From Patescibacteria group bacterium (GTDB lineage Bacteria > Patescibacteriota > Minisyncoccia > Minisyncoccales > JANBVM01): DNA of 32,462 bases. Positions 16,396 to 24,838 of this stretch are shown piece by piece (position 1 is the first letter of the stretch; each line of letters begins with the position of its first letter). The notes under the pieces are model-generated. The model was not told the origin of the DNA, ran no database searches, and saw only the letters and a list, made by a program, of their open reading frames with translations. The stretch is from NCBI GenBank assembly GCA_024239015.1, contig JANBVM010000003.1, positions 1 through 32,462 on the forward strand, written 5' to 3'. Both the position numbers and the translations under genes were made by a program.

Positions 16396-17862
16396 CTAAA
16401 ATTCTCGGTCTAGGAGTCCAGCGAGAATCGGTCTTTGTCCTGTTCCCTGCGAGGGAAATCCGCTTGAAGTATAATCTGACTCTTCGATAATCTTTCCAAT
16501 AAGTAGCGCAAAAGCATCAGCCAAATCATCATATTTTTCTGATCCAAACCCTAAGAGCTGTTGTATCAACTGCTTGTTTCCCTCTCTATGAAACAAAACC
16601 TTTCCTTGTTTTAAATACGGAGTGGTGATAGACAGTCTAGCTTTTTTATCTTGACCCATAAGAGGAATCCCTTTAGCCGGATAACCTTCGTTTTCAAGTT
16701 GCTGAATAAGAGATTTCTGATAACCAACGTCTTCTATATAAATGTAGTGCGGTTTACCAGCTGAGGCATATATCTCTTTTATTCTTTCCGTTGTCTCAGG
16801 AAAAGTTAATCTTTCATTTACTGGAAAGGGGAGTATATATATTTTTAATTTTCCTCTTTCTCTACACACTCTGGCAGATACCATGGCTGTAAAGTGAGCG
16901 CTGGATTTCTGGGAAATAGCTAAATCTAAAGCAGTAGCTGAATAGAGATATTGAACTTCTTCTTTCTCTGTGTCAGGCAATTCATCATAATAAGTTATCC
17001 AATCAGGATGTATAACTCTGTCTGCATCCGGAACTATCTTTAACATATATTCCCTTTGCCAGGTTGCTTCATCTCCAATCTTCCTCTTTTCGGCATTTAC
17101 AGCCTGCTCGTCCGGGAATTTACTTCTCCATAAGGCATTTTCTCGGTCCATAAATGGGTATTCTTTATATAGTCCGTCTAACCGATCTTCTTTTATTCCT
17201 CTCTTGATGCGCATTAATGGTGAATCTTCGTGCAGGAGGTTACCTATAATAATTAATCTTGTGTTCTGATCTCCAGATGGAATTACATCACCTGTAAGCC
17301 AGGCATATGTTTTATCCCGATTCTCTTTAGTTCTTATTGAATCTAAATCCTCAATGTCGTCGCAGATAATGAGGTCTGGTCTGTGTTCTCCGTGTTTCAA
17401 CCCTCTGATGCTCTGCTCAACCGAAGCAACAGAAATCCGCGCCTTATACCTAGGTATTACAAGGGAAGACGAACCCCATTGATTAGTCTGTTCCTTGAAA
17501 GGACCCAGGTCTGCTCGTAATAAATCATTGTTTTCAAGCTCTTCTCTCAAATTTGCTAAGTGTTGATGCACTTGCCTTTGAGTTTGGCTGAGAATAACAA
17601 CGTATTTCTTTTGCTGTTCTCCAAGGATTGCCCAAATAGGGTAGGAGAGAGTAAAAATGGTTGATTTAGCTGAACCTCTGAAAGCTACCATGACAAGAGT
17701 TTTGATCTTTGTATTTTCACTCAAAGCAAACATTTCTTTCTGGAATTTAGCGGTTTGGTGTTTCACGTGTAACTTGAGATACATATTGAAAAACCAGTAA
17801 TGACTCCTTTTCCCAAGCTCCCGCCTGAGTCTTGGGTTTCTAATTATCTTATCTATATTCAT
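16396..17862 (-). CDS. phage terminase large subunit
   Basis: The 488-residue protein has an N-terminal packaging ATPase with Walker A AFRGSAKST (residues 60-68) and Walker B LIICDDIED. The C-terminal RNase-H-like nuclease has acidic residues in SATALDLAISQKSSAH, YIEDVGYQKSLI and KYDDLADAFALLI. All motifs are intact, so the protein should be active. TerL packs DNA into a prohead by docking on a portal protein, but no portal or capsid gene is found in the island. The start overlaps the small-subunit stop by 4 bases. The last codons (LLDREF) lie on a 13-base sequence matching the dispersed repeat core at 12/13. Confidence 0.9.
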   Translation of the reverse strand: MNIDKIIRNPRLRRELGKRSHYWFFNMYLKLHVKHQTAKFQKEMFALSENTKIKTLVMVAFRGSAKSTIFTLSYPIWAILGEQQKKYVVILSQTQRQVHQHLANLREELENNDLLRADLGPFKEQTNQWGSSSLVIPRYKARISVASVEQSIRGLKHGEHRPDLIICDDIEDLDSIRTKENRDKTYAWLTGDVIPSGDQNTRLIIIGNLLHEDSPLMRIKRGIKEDRLDGLYKEYPFMDRENALWRSKFPDEQAVNAEKRKIGDEATWQREYMLKIVPDADRVIHPDWITYYDELPDTEKEEVQYLYSATALDLAISQKSSAHFTAMVSARVCRERGKLKIYILPFPVNERLTFPETTERIKEIYASAGKPHYIYIEDVGYQKSLIQQLENEGYPAKGIPLMGQDKKARLSITTPYLKQGKVLFHREGNKQLIQQLLGFGSEKYDDLADAFALLIGKIIEESDYTSSGFPSQGTGQRPILAGLLDREF

Positions 17863-18281
17863 TTTTCTTTTTCCTCCTTTAATTGTTTATTATCGAAACC
17901 TTTTGTATTAAGAGAGGCCAGACTTAGAGCCTCTTTAATGAGTGCTTCCTCCTCTGGGGTTAGTTCTTCGTCCTGGATTCTAAGTTTAGCCGTGATTTCT
18001 AAGTGATTGCCGTAGGTTCCATGGTGATGCCTCAACCAGAACGTTATAGCGCTCAAATTTTGGTCCTTAATAGCCGAGATCAGCTGACTCTCGGCTAAAT
18101 CATTGACCAGTAGTAAGCCCTGCTGAATCGCTTTGTCTGTCTCTTTTTTAAACTCAGGATCTTCTTTTCTCCATCGGTAGTAAGTGGCCCTTCCAACACC
18201 AGTTTTCTCGCATATAATCTGGACGATCGGTGTTTGGCTGAGGCGGTCTATTATTAGCTTTTTAGTCTTATCTTTTTTCAT
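17859..18281 (-). CDS. phage terminase small subunit-like HTH protein
   Basis: The 140-residue protein has an N-terminal helix-turn-helix (PIVQIICEKTGVGRATYYRW, about residues 17-36) followed by helices (LAESQLISAIKDQNLSAITF, WLRHHHGTYG), a pattern I know from small terminase subunits of the phBC6A51-like type. TerS recognises the packaging site and recruits TerL. It is translationally coupled on both sides: its ATG overlaps the methyltransferase stop and its stop overlaps the TerL start, each by 4 bases. A general transcription factor is possible, but the position before TerL makes TerS much more likely. Confidence 0.82.
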   Translation of the reverse strand: MKKDKTKKLIIDRLSQTPIVQIICEKTGVGRATYYRWRKEDPEFKKETDKAIQQGLLLVNDLAESQLISAIKDQNLSAITFWLRHHHGTYGNHLEITAKLRIQDEELTPEEEALIKEALSLASLNTKGFDNKQLKEEKEK

Positions 18282-19603
18282 GACTGTATCTTTTTAGTTT
18301 TCTTACCGGTTAACCTTTCCCATCTTCGCTTGATAACTTCGCAATACACATTTGATAATTCCATCAGATAACATCTCCTCTGCATTTTTTCTGATGCAAT
18401 AAGTGTTGATCCACTTCCACCAAATGGTTCTATAATTAAATTGTTCCTTTTAGTTAAAACTTTGATGTAGGGGATAAGTATCTCCACTGGTTTGCAGCCA
18501 AAAACAACTCCTTGTCCTGAGCTTTTGGCGTCGTCAGCCTTAAACTGTATAAAGTCTGTAGGGCAAATCTTTTTGCCCTTTTTGTATCCTTCCCAGTGTG
18601 GTCTACCGCCAATTGCATACAGTGCAGTCTCATACTCGTTCTGCAATAATTCATCTTCATCTTCCATGTTCAAATCAATATTCCCTGAAGTACCTGCCAT
18701 GGCTATATCATGCTTACTGAAGAATCTATATTTAGCTGCGAACCCTTGAGTTCTATTAGGAAGGTTCCAGACAATCATATTCCTGACCTTCCAATGTTTT
18801 TCCATCTCGCCCCAGACTTCTCTGATGTTCTTCCAATTTTCAAAAACAATAATATTAAAATCTTGTTTTTGAATCTTACTGATATTAGCCATCCATTTTT
18901 CAGTAAAGTCATCCGGTAGAACATCTGTTTCAAGATACTTCCTATTTCTACGGAATCCAAACCCAGGAGCCTTGCCCTTATACTTAGTTTTTAGATATTC
19001 AAGCCGATAGGGCGGATCTGTAAAGCAGAAATCTGCTTTTTGTCCATCCATTAGTTTTAGGACGTCATCTTTTTGGGTCGAATTGCCACACATTAATTTG
19101 TGGTTTCCTAACTGATAGATATCTCCTTTTTTCACTTTCACTTTTTTAATATCCAGTTTTCTTAGCTCTTTCTCCAGATCAAATTCTTCCGGCATAGATT
19201 CGATAGGGAAGATATCGTCTAACTCTTCACTGTGGAATCCTATATCAGATAAGAAATTTTCATCAAATTTGCCCAAAAGCTCCAAGTCCCATTCTCCGGT
19301 GTTTTTATTTAGCCTAAGGTTTAACTCTTTTTCTTTTTCAATGTCTGATATGTTTATGTACAACACAGGAATCTCCTCATAGCCAAAATCTTTAGCCACC
19401 TTGAGCCTGAAATGGCCTCCTATTACTACATCCTTTCTGTTGGGAGCCGAGTTACAGATTACAGGCTTGAGCAATCCAAACTTCTTTATGCTTTCTTTTA
19501 AATCTGCCGTTGCTTTATCTGACCACTTTCTAGGATTGTATGTTGACGGCTTGAGCTGGTTTATTGGAACATAAGAAACCTTGAGGTTATTAATTTCATT
19601 CAT
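18278..19603 (-). CDS. ParB/Srx-like nuclease domain fused to DNA adenine/cytosine-N4 methyltransferase
   Basis: The 441-residue protein begins with a ParB-N domain (YVPINQLKPSTYNPRKW, and VIGGHFRLKVAKDFGYEEIP with the GGHxR-type motif at 62-66). A linker of about 60 residues precedes a beta-class amino-methyltransferase with motif IV DPPY (196-199) before motif I EPFGGSGSTLIASEKM near residue 398. DPPY suggests N6-adenine. Such fusions are common next to terminases in prophages, where they may modify or mark packaged DNA. It is the first gene of the minus-strand module and its upstream side faces the inverted-repeat control region at 19635-19827. Confidence 0.9.
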   Translation of the reverse strand: MNEINNLKVSYVPINQLKPSTYNPRKWSDKATADLKESIKKFGLLKPVICNSAPNRKDVVIGGHFRLKVAKDFGYEEIPVLYINISDIEKEKELNLRLNKNTGEWDLELLGKFDENFLSDIGFHSEELDDIFPIESMPEEFDLEKELRKLDIKKVKVKKGDIYQLGNHKLMCGNSTQKDDVLKLMDGQKADFCFTDPPYRLEYLKTKYKGKAPGFGFRRNRKYLETDVLPDDFTEKWMANISKIQKQDFNIIVFENWKNIREVWGEMEKHWKVRNMIVWNLPNRTQGFAAKYRFFSKHDIAMAGTSGNIDLNMEDEDELLQNEYETALYAIGGRPHWEGYKKGKKICPTDFIQFKADDAKSSGQGVVFGCKPVEILIPYIKVLTKRNNLIIEPFGGSGSTLIASEKMQRRCYLMELSNVYCEVIKRRWERLTGKKTKKIQS

Positions 19604-19634
19604 AGTAAATTCAAATTTAATTAATAAAACAAAA

Positions 19635-19662
19635 ATCAGTAGCTATAATATAAGCTACTGAT
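19635..19662. repeat. perfect palindrome around a TATAAT box
   Basis: ATCAGTAGCT and AGCTACTGAT pair perfectly (10 bp) around the spacer ATAATATA; TATAAT occurs at 19644-19649. A -10 box inside a palindrome is a classic operator/promoter layout. Confidence 0.65.
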
Positions 19663-19683
19663 GAAAAAACCGAGGTAAAATCA

Positions 19684-19723
19684 AATCAGCGCTTATAATA
19701 TAAACTAAGTGTAAGTGCTGATT
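19684..19723. repeat. second inverted repeat sharing the TATAATATAA core
   Basis: AATCAGCGCTTA and TAAGTGCTGATT pair over 12 positions with one G-T pair. The sequence ATCAG-x-GCT-TATAATATAA is shared with the palindrome at 19635, so the two are related units. Confidence 0.6.
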
Positions 19724-19726
19724 GAC

Positions 19727-19753
19727 TACTTCTTGGCGGGCCAACTAGAAGTA
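19727..19753. repeat. nested hairpin in the control region
   Basis: TACTTCT and AGAAGTA form the outer stem; TTGG-CGGG-CCAA forms an inner hairpin. Confidence 0.5.
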
Positions 19754-19874
19754 ATATATTTCCTCAAGCCGTACGAGAAGGAAGGAGAGTTTTTTACCTA
19801 TAAGAGTTCGACAACTACTATAGTTTTACAACCACCATCTTCTCTGACAATAAGGAACCTTTATATCTAGAATA

Positions 19875-19900
19875 GTCTTGAAGAGAAAGACAATCTTTTT
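19875..19900 (+). terminator. terminator-like hairpin within the control region
   Basis: GTCTT and AAGAC form a stem around GAAGAGA, followed after three bases by a T-run. With the TATAAT at 19644 or 19694 it could delimit a plus-strand RNA of roughly 200-250 bases. Confidence 0.4.
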
Positions 19901-19957
19901 ATTTATTTGTAAACTATTTTAATCATAGGTTATCAGGAATCTCTGTCAAGTCCCTCA

Positions 19958-19971
19958 AGAACTTGCGTTTC
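19958..19971 (+). promoter_or_regulatory. SOS-box-like site upstream of the repressor gene
   Basis: AGAACTTGCGTTTC resembles the Gram-positive LexA box CGAACRNRYGTTYC, with mismatches at the first base and the first centre base. It lies 50 bases before the start of a LexA/UmuD-like gene. Possible autoregulation; not proven. Confidence 0.3.
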
Positions 19972-20020
19972 TCTCCTTTCTGTGCTACAAATACCTTATT
20001 AAGGAGTTAAAACCTATCTT

Positions 20021-20659
20021 ATGCATATAGTACAGAAAAAGATATTAAAATTTCTTCAAAAAACAAAAATATCGAGCATTGGTTATTCTACGCTGGGGAG
20101 GTTTATTGAGAGTCCTCACCCTCAGAAGATAAAACATCATATTGAGCAGTTAGAGAAAAAGGGATTTATTTCTTATAACCATGAGACCAAAGCCGTAAAG
20201 GTATTAAAGGTAGTTACTTTTGATGACTATGGTTTAATTAATCTGCCTATAGTGGGAGCTGCAAATTGTGGTCCGGCAGGCTTGATAGCTGAAGAATCTT
20301 TCGAAGGCTATCTAAAGGTATCCCCGGAAATTTTAGGAAATAAAAATCCAGACGGCTTATTTGTTATAAAGGCAGAGGGAAACTCTCTCAATGATGCAAA
20401 AATCCCGGGTGGAACTGTAGAGGATGGGGATTACGTCGTTATTGATGGGAAAAATCGTAGTCCCTCAGATGGTGATTACGTCCTATCTGTAATTGACGAT
20501 TGCGCTAATCTTAAAAGATTCTACAGAAAAGGAGATCAGATCATATTAATGTCCAAATCAAAATCAGACATACCTCCCATTTATATTCATTCCAAGGATT
20601 TTCCAGACTATATGGTAAATGGGGTAGTGGTAAGAGTTATTAAAAAACCAAAATCTTAA
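20021..20659 (+). CDS. LexA/UmuD-like self-cleaving repressor (S24 peptidase)
   Basis: The 212-residue protein has a LexA-like winged helix (STLGRFIESPHPQKIKHHIE, residues 23-42) and a C-terminal S24 domain. The cleavage-site region GAANCGPAGLIAEE carries Cys83-Gly84, like UmuD and unlike the Ala-Gly of classical LexA. The catalytic serine is S122 in AEGNSLND and the catalytic lysine is K165 in ANLKRF. The protein should therefore cut itself when stimulated by RecA filaments and relieve repression. It probably controls the divergent recombinase/terminase operon through the inverted repeats just upstream, as in prophages. An AAGGAG Shine-Dalgarno-like sequence lies about 14 bases before the ATG. 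It could alternatively be the host LexA, but its island position argues for an element-borne repressor. Confidence 0.85.
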   Translation: MHIVQKKILKFLQKTKISSIGYSTLGRFIESPHPQKIKHHIEQLEKKGFISYNHETKAVKVLKVVTFDDYGLINLPIVGAANCGPAGLIAEESFEGYLKVSPEILGNKNPDGLFVIKAEGNSLNDAKIPGGTVEDGDYVVIDGKNRSPSDGDYVLSVIDDCANLKRFYRKGDQIILMSKSKSDIPPIYIHSKDFPDYMVNGVVVRVIKKPKS

Positions 20660-20713
20660 TTTAAAGTTTCGTCGATAGGCGAGGAGATACGAGAGCGTCT
20701 GTCATAAAAGAAT

Positions 20714-23626
20714 ATGAAGTCAGTAATCAATAGATTAAAGAAGGTATTTTTAGAGAGAGGTAAAGGTTCCGAAGTTGATCCTGGCTTTAAGTTACTTCCA
20801 GATAAACCAATTAAACCAGACAAACAAGAAGACATCCGTTTTGGTCATAAACAAATAATAAATACAATTTTTAAACTTATAAGATACACTGATCCTCCTC
20901 TTGCGATAGGATTATACGGTAATTGGGGTACCGGTAAAACTACGATAGTTAAATCTGTTGAGGAGCTAGTAAAACAAATCGGGTACCAGACGCTTTATTT
21001 TGATGTATGGAAGTACGAACAAGACTCACTAAGAAGACAATTTCTTATTGAGCTCGATAGAAAAGTTTTTGATAGTCGCTTACAATATGAGGCATTATTA
21101 AATCAGTCACTTTCGTGGCCGAAGAAAATTGATTTTCGCACTTATGTAAAGGAAATAAGCAAAAACATCGTTGTTAGGTCTTTGGGGATCGGTACAATAG
21201 TTCTTCTTGGTCTTTGGGGATTCTTTACTTTAACCGAATCTAAACCTTCCGTAATATTTTTATCAAATGCAGTTTTCCAGCTCGGACTTCTGGGAACGAT
21301 AATAAGTTTTATCTTAAAGTCATTTGAAGTAGTTCATGGCACGGTTCGAGAATATCGAACAGATTCTGCCGAAGGCTTTGAAGCTCATTTTAAAAATGCT
21401 TTTGAGAAAAAAGAATTAAAGGACAAAACTCTTTTTGTAATCATAGATAATCTTGATCGTGTGGAAAACTCAAAAGTAATAAGTGTATTATCTGACATAA
21501 AAACTTTTCTTACAGGTGATGATGGTGAGCAAAAGGTGGTATTCTTAATTCCGTGTGATTATGAATCCCTAAGAGTACGTCTCAGCAAACTACATGGCGA
21601 CGACTTTGACGCAGACGAGTTTTTTAGGAAATTTTTCAACTTAAGTATTCGAATTCCGAAGTTTATCGATATAGATCTTTTTAATTATATTCGTGATTTA
21701 TTAAAAGAAACGAAAGTTGAAGAATATCAAAAAAATTCTGAACTAGGAGGAGTTATTTACGCATCACTCAAGGACAATCCTAGAGAGATAAAGCAATTCA
21801 TTAACTCGCTCACTACACAGGTGTTACTTGCACGAGAGAGACAGCTTCAGGTTGTGCTCGATAGCATCGCTTTTTTGGCAAAACTTCTAGTGATACGGCA
21901 AAAGTTTCCGAAACTGTATTTAATCCTTGAAGAAGAATCCATCCGCTCTCTCGTGACTTTGGATGACGAAGACTTGGCAAAGGCCTTTAAGCGTAATTTA
22001 GTCTTTTCGGGTTGGAGTGAAGACAAGATCGCCGAGGAAATTAGGAGGTTTGAAGAGTTTAATGGTCTTACGCCAGGTATTAACGTTGACACTCTCGATG
22101 TCTTTCTTACACTTCGTCAATCAGACGAAGAAAAACAAATACCCGAATGGAAGAGTTATGTATTGGCTGCCGAGGAGAAAGAATATAACGCTGCAACAAA
22201 AATATTTTCACAAATCAAAAAGGAAAATAATCTAGCAATTTTTGACCAACTTTTAAAAGACAGGGTTGAAAGGGTGCGTATGGGTTCTGCTCTTATAAAC
22301 TTTGTCGCGATTACATTGCAAATCCTTGGGAAAAACAAAGAACCCCTGAAAGAATTTTTTGATGCTGCAGCAAATCACTTTCCATATGACATTGATTTTA
22401 ATCGTTTCTACAAGGAGTTTGACCCTCAAACAATATTTAAGTTTTGGTATTCAAACATCAGTAACACAAAAAGAGATAGAATTGTACCACCGTTTATTGC
22501 ACTATTAGAGATAATAATTGACGGAAAAACAACCGCACTAGATCAAGATTATGCCTTGTCCTTACTAACCGTAATCGCAGAGAGTCCACAAATATTCCAA
22601 AAGTATAAAAAACAAATCGGAAATCAAATATCAGATCATTTCTTTACATATCCCTACTTACTTCAATTTAGAAGTAAAAGATCACGCGAGTTGTTTGTAT
22701 TAAAAGATGCTAGCGGTAAGTTTGTCGACTCCATTGACCTTGAAGATTTTGAGAATCCCGCACAATTGAAAGAAGTTCTTCGGTTTTGGAATAGATTGAG
22801 CCTACCTACCAGTGCAATATTAAATTCGTTCAAAAAATACAGAGAATTGGTCAAGGCGACTAAGCCTGAAGATGAGAGCGAGATAAAACTAGAACTCAGC
22901 AAACAGTTTGTGCAATTTTCTAAAAATAATGCGTCGATTGTAAATAAAGAAAGTGATACTTCGACATATTCGCTTGAAATATCAGCTATAGCTGCCAGTT
23001 TCGGTAGTTTCTACGATCAGATGGATGAAACAGGTAAGAAGCAAATAATATCCGCTATCGATTACTTATCTAATTGGAAAATGAACAGTAATCGTAGCGT
23101 GATGGATTCGAAGATTAGCAATTTTATCGAATCGTCAAGCGATGAGACTTTGCGCGCGGTAAGTATGAGGCAATTGAAGGATTGGACACAAAAGCCAACG
23201 ACCGTTGAGGCCGTTTTGCGTAGAAGTCAAAAAAATCCAATAATTTTCTTAGAAAAAAAGCTATACGAAGTTCTTAGTGACGACCAAAATCAAATAGTTG
23301 TTATGGGTCTCATAAATAATGGCCTAAGTTTTTTGCCCACCATGGAGGCAATTAATTTTAATATTAGCGACAAAGAGGCTATGATCGTGGGTATCATCCA
23401 GAGGATTCCTGCGTTGAATACAGCTGATTTGGCAAAAATTATGAATGCGCTAAAAGAATTAGGCATCGGCTCTCTTAGCCACAGAGTGGATGAGCTTAAG
23501 AATCGTTTAATTGAGCAAAAGAGCAATCATCCAGCGGAAAGGGAGGATTTTAAAAAATTACTTCGACAATATAAGAAAGATAATATTTTCAATAAGGGAC
23601 AGCTTAATGATTTAGGTATTGAATAG
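20714..23626 (+). CDS. KAP-family P-loop NTPase, membrane-associated
   Basis: The 970-residue protein has Walker A GLYGNWGTGKTT (residues 66-77) and Walker B FVIIDNLDR (241-249). Between them lie two membrane helices at about 153-172 and 183-201, the typical KAP signature insertion. DNPREIKQFINSL resembles the arginine-finger/sensor region. The remaining roughly 600 residues are helical, without clear motifs, and look like a repeat-type (HEAT-like) scaffold. KAP NTPases recur in anti-phage and conflict islands, with partner effectors. The gene follows the repressor by 54 bases. Its long C-terminal tail and the genes after it suggest that it is the core of an unnamed defence module. Confidence 0.83.
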   Translation: MKSVINRLKKVFLERGKGSEVDPGFKLLPDKPIKPDKQEDIRFGHKQIINTIFKLIRYTDPPLAIGLYGNWGTGKTTIVKSVEELVKQIGYQTLYFDVWKYEQDSLRRQFLIELDRKVFDSRLQYEALLNQSLSWPKKIDFRTYVKEISKNIVVRSLGIGTIVLLGLWGFFTLTESKPSVIFLSNAVFQLGLLGTIISFILKSFEVVHGTVREYRTDSAEGFEAHFKNAFEKKELKDKTLFVIIDNLDRVENSKVISVLSDIKTFLTGDDGEQKVVFLIPCDYESLRVRLSKLHGDDFDADEFFRKFFNLSIRIPKFIDIDLFNYIRDLLKETKVEEYQKNSELGGVIYASLKDNPREIKQFINSLTTQVLLARERQLQVVLDSIAFLAKLLVIRQKFPKLYLILEEESIRSLVTLDDEDLAKAFKRNLVFSGWSEDKIAEEIRRFEEFNGLTPGINVDTLDVFLTLRQSDEEKQIPEWKSYVLAAEEKEYNAATKIFSQIKKENNLAIFDQLLKDRVERVRMGSALINFVAITLQILGKNKEPLKEFFDAAANHFPYDIDFNRFYKEFDPQTIFKFWYSNISNTKRDRIVPPFIALLEIIIDGKTTALDQDYALSLLTVIAESPQIFQKYKKQIGNQISDHFFTYPYLLQFRSKRSRELFVLKDASGKFVDSIDLEDFENPAQLKEVLRFWNRLSLPTSAILNSFKKYRELVKATKPEDESEIKLELSKQFVQFSKNNASIVNKESDTSTYSLEISAIAASFGSFYDQMDETGKKQIISAIDYLSNWKMNSNRSVMDSKISNFIESSSDETLRAVSMRQLKDWTQKPTTVEAVLRRSQKNPIIFLEKKLYEVLSDDQNQIVVMGLINNGLSFLPTMEAINFNISDKEAMIVGIIQRIPALNTADLAKIMNALKELGIGSLSHRVDELKNRLIEQKSNHPAEREDFKKLLRQYKKDNIFNKGQLNDLGIE

Positions 23627-23769
23627 GTATTAAACAAAAAAAGAGATTTGTTAAAAAAAAGCAAAAGAGAAAACCAATAAAGGAAGTAGTCAAGAGATTA
23701 GCTGAGATTTTTTTCATGCAGGTCAGGGGCCGAAAAGAGTTTAGAGATTACTATGGAAATGACTTATAA
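23627..23769 (+). pseudogene. open frame without normal start (possible small-gene remnant)
   Basis: After the KAP stop an open frame runs to TAA at 23767-23769 and encodes a very basic peptide (KQKKRFVKKKQKRKPIKEVV then KRLAEIFFMQVR). The only ATG is at 23716 and gives 17 residues. The peptide looks gene-like (amphipathic helix after a basic head) but lacks a usable start, so it may be the 3' end of a lost gene. It overlaps the next gene's start by 17 bases. Confidence 0.3.
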
Positions 23770-24835
23770 ATATCTCAAACCAGAATCACATTACAGCGAT
23801 CTCTACGATCGCTTTACTGTTGAAGAATGTAGAAGGATAGAAAAAAGTCTTTCTAAATTAGAATACAAGCCAAAAATAAAAGGAAATAAAAAATCAAAGA
23901 AAAAAGAAATAAAGGTAACAATTAATTTAGCCCCCATTCCTTTATATGCTATTAAGGGCGAACGATATTTTAAAAAAGCTGAAACAATAAAAGAATGGAT
24001 GGAAAGAGATAGGGGCAGGGATGAAAAATTAGAAAACACGCCACCACCTCAAAATATTTCATGTCCCTCTTGTGACTCAGAAATGGAAGTTACTATGAAA
24101 GATTTACGTATTGAATTAGATGAATCAAAAAATAGGGTATTGTTCTCCTTTGAATGTCCCTCCTGTAAGAAAAGAAAAGGAATATATGAAAACGGAGAAG
24201 GGTGGAAACCTGCTCCGGTAATGTGCCCAAAATGCAACAATGAAGTAGAAAGGGATCATAAGAGGAAAGGAAACAAGATAACTACCATTTACAAGTGTTC
24301 AGAATGTGGTCATAAAGAAAAAGAGGTTTGGGATCTTGATAAAAAAGAGCCTAAAGAAAAGCTAGACCCAGATTTTGAAAAAGACAGAAAAAGATTCTGC
24401 CTATCAGAAAAAGAAGGACAAGAATATGTTGCTTCTAAGGTAAAGCTGGAGCATATTTCAAAGATGCTGGACGAATGGAAAGAAAAACAAAAGAACAAGG
24501 AATTATACGATAAGGTTAAGAAAATAAAGAAATTAAACATTGCAGGACTCAAAAAACTCTTAACACCAACCCTAGATAAAGGAAATTATATTAAACTTGA
24601 ATTTTCAAAACCAGAAATTAAAAAAGACATAGCCATTGAATTCACTGTTCAGGATGATAAAGCTGATAGGGGAAAGCATGACAGTAGAATCCAACTGCAA
24701 AGGATTATCAAGAAAAATATTGAAAATACGAACTGGAGATTAATGAGTGAAGGGGTTAATTACAGATTAGGGATTTTATCTGGGAGACTAAGAGGATATG
24801 ATAATAAAGAAGATTTAATAAGGCTGATAATCTGA
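23753..24835 (+). CDS. double zinc-ribbon protein of unknown function
   Basis: The 360-residue protein is strongly charged, with eight cysteines in four CxxC pairs: C104/C107, C135/C138, C158/C161 and C182/C185. These make two zinc ribbons in a row. The N-terminal 100 residues are basic (GNKKSKKKEIKV). A helical linker (about 225-265) leads to a C-terminal domain of about 110 residues with alternating beta-like segments (YIKLEFSKPEIKKDIAIEF). It probably binds nucleic acid, but I do not recognise the family. It ends 3 bases before the next gene's ATG, so it is co-transcribed with the HEPN protein that follows. Confidence 0.6.
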   Translation: MEMTYKYLKPESHYSDLYDRFTVEECRRIEKSLSKLEYKPKIKGNKKSKKKEIKVTINLAPIPLYAIKGERYFKKAETIKEWMERDRGRDEKLENTPPPQNISCPSCDSEMEVTMKDLRIELDESKNRVLFSFECPSCKKRKGIYENGEGWKPAPVMCPKCNNEVERDHKRKGNKITTIYKCSECGHKEKEVWDLDKKEPKEKLDPDFEKDRKRFCLSEKEGQEYVASKVKLEHISKMLDEWKEKQKNKELYDKVKKIKKLNIAGLKKLLTPTLDKGNYIKLEFSKPEIKKDIAIEFTVQDDKADRGKHDSRIQLQRIIKKNIENTNWRLMSEGVNYRLGILSGRLRGYDNKEDLIRLII

Positions 24836-24838
24836 TAT

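Larger units (their letters stand above)
19604..20020. promoter_or_regulatory. 417-bp divergent control region rich in inverted repeats
   Basis: No gene is seen. The region separates the minus-strand terminase module from the plus-strand repressor gene, so it must hold both promoters. From left to right it carries at least five inverted repeats (19635-19662, 19684-19723, 19727-19753, 19760-19783, 19813-19825), a terminator-like hairpin (19875-19900) and an SOS-box-like site (19958-19971). Confidence 0.6.

Noticed and set aside
20670-20700. TCGTCGATAGGCGAGGAGATACGAGAG-like stretch before the KAP gene as another repeat copy
   Set aside because: Only scattered matches to the repeat consensus; no CTTGAG and no TCGAGAG loop hairpin.
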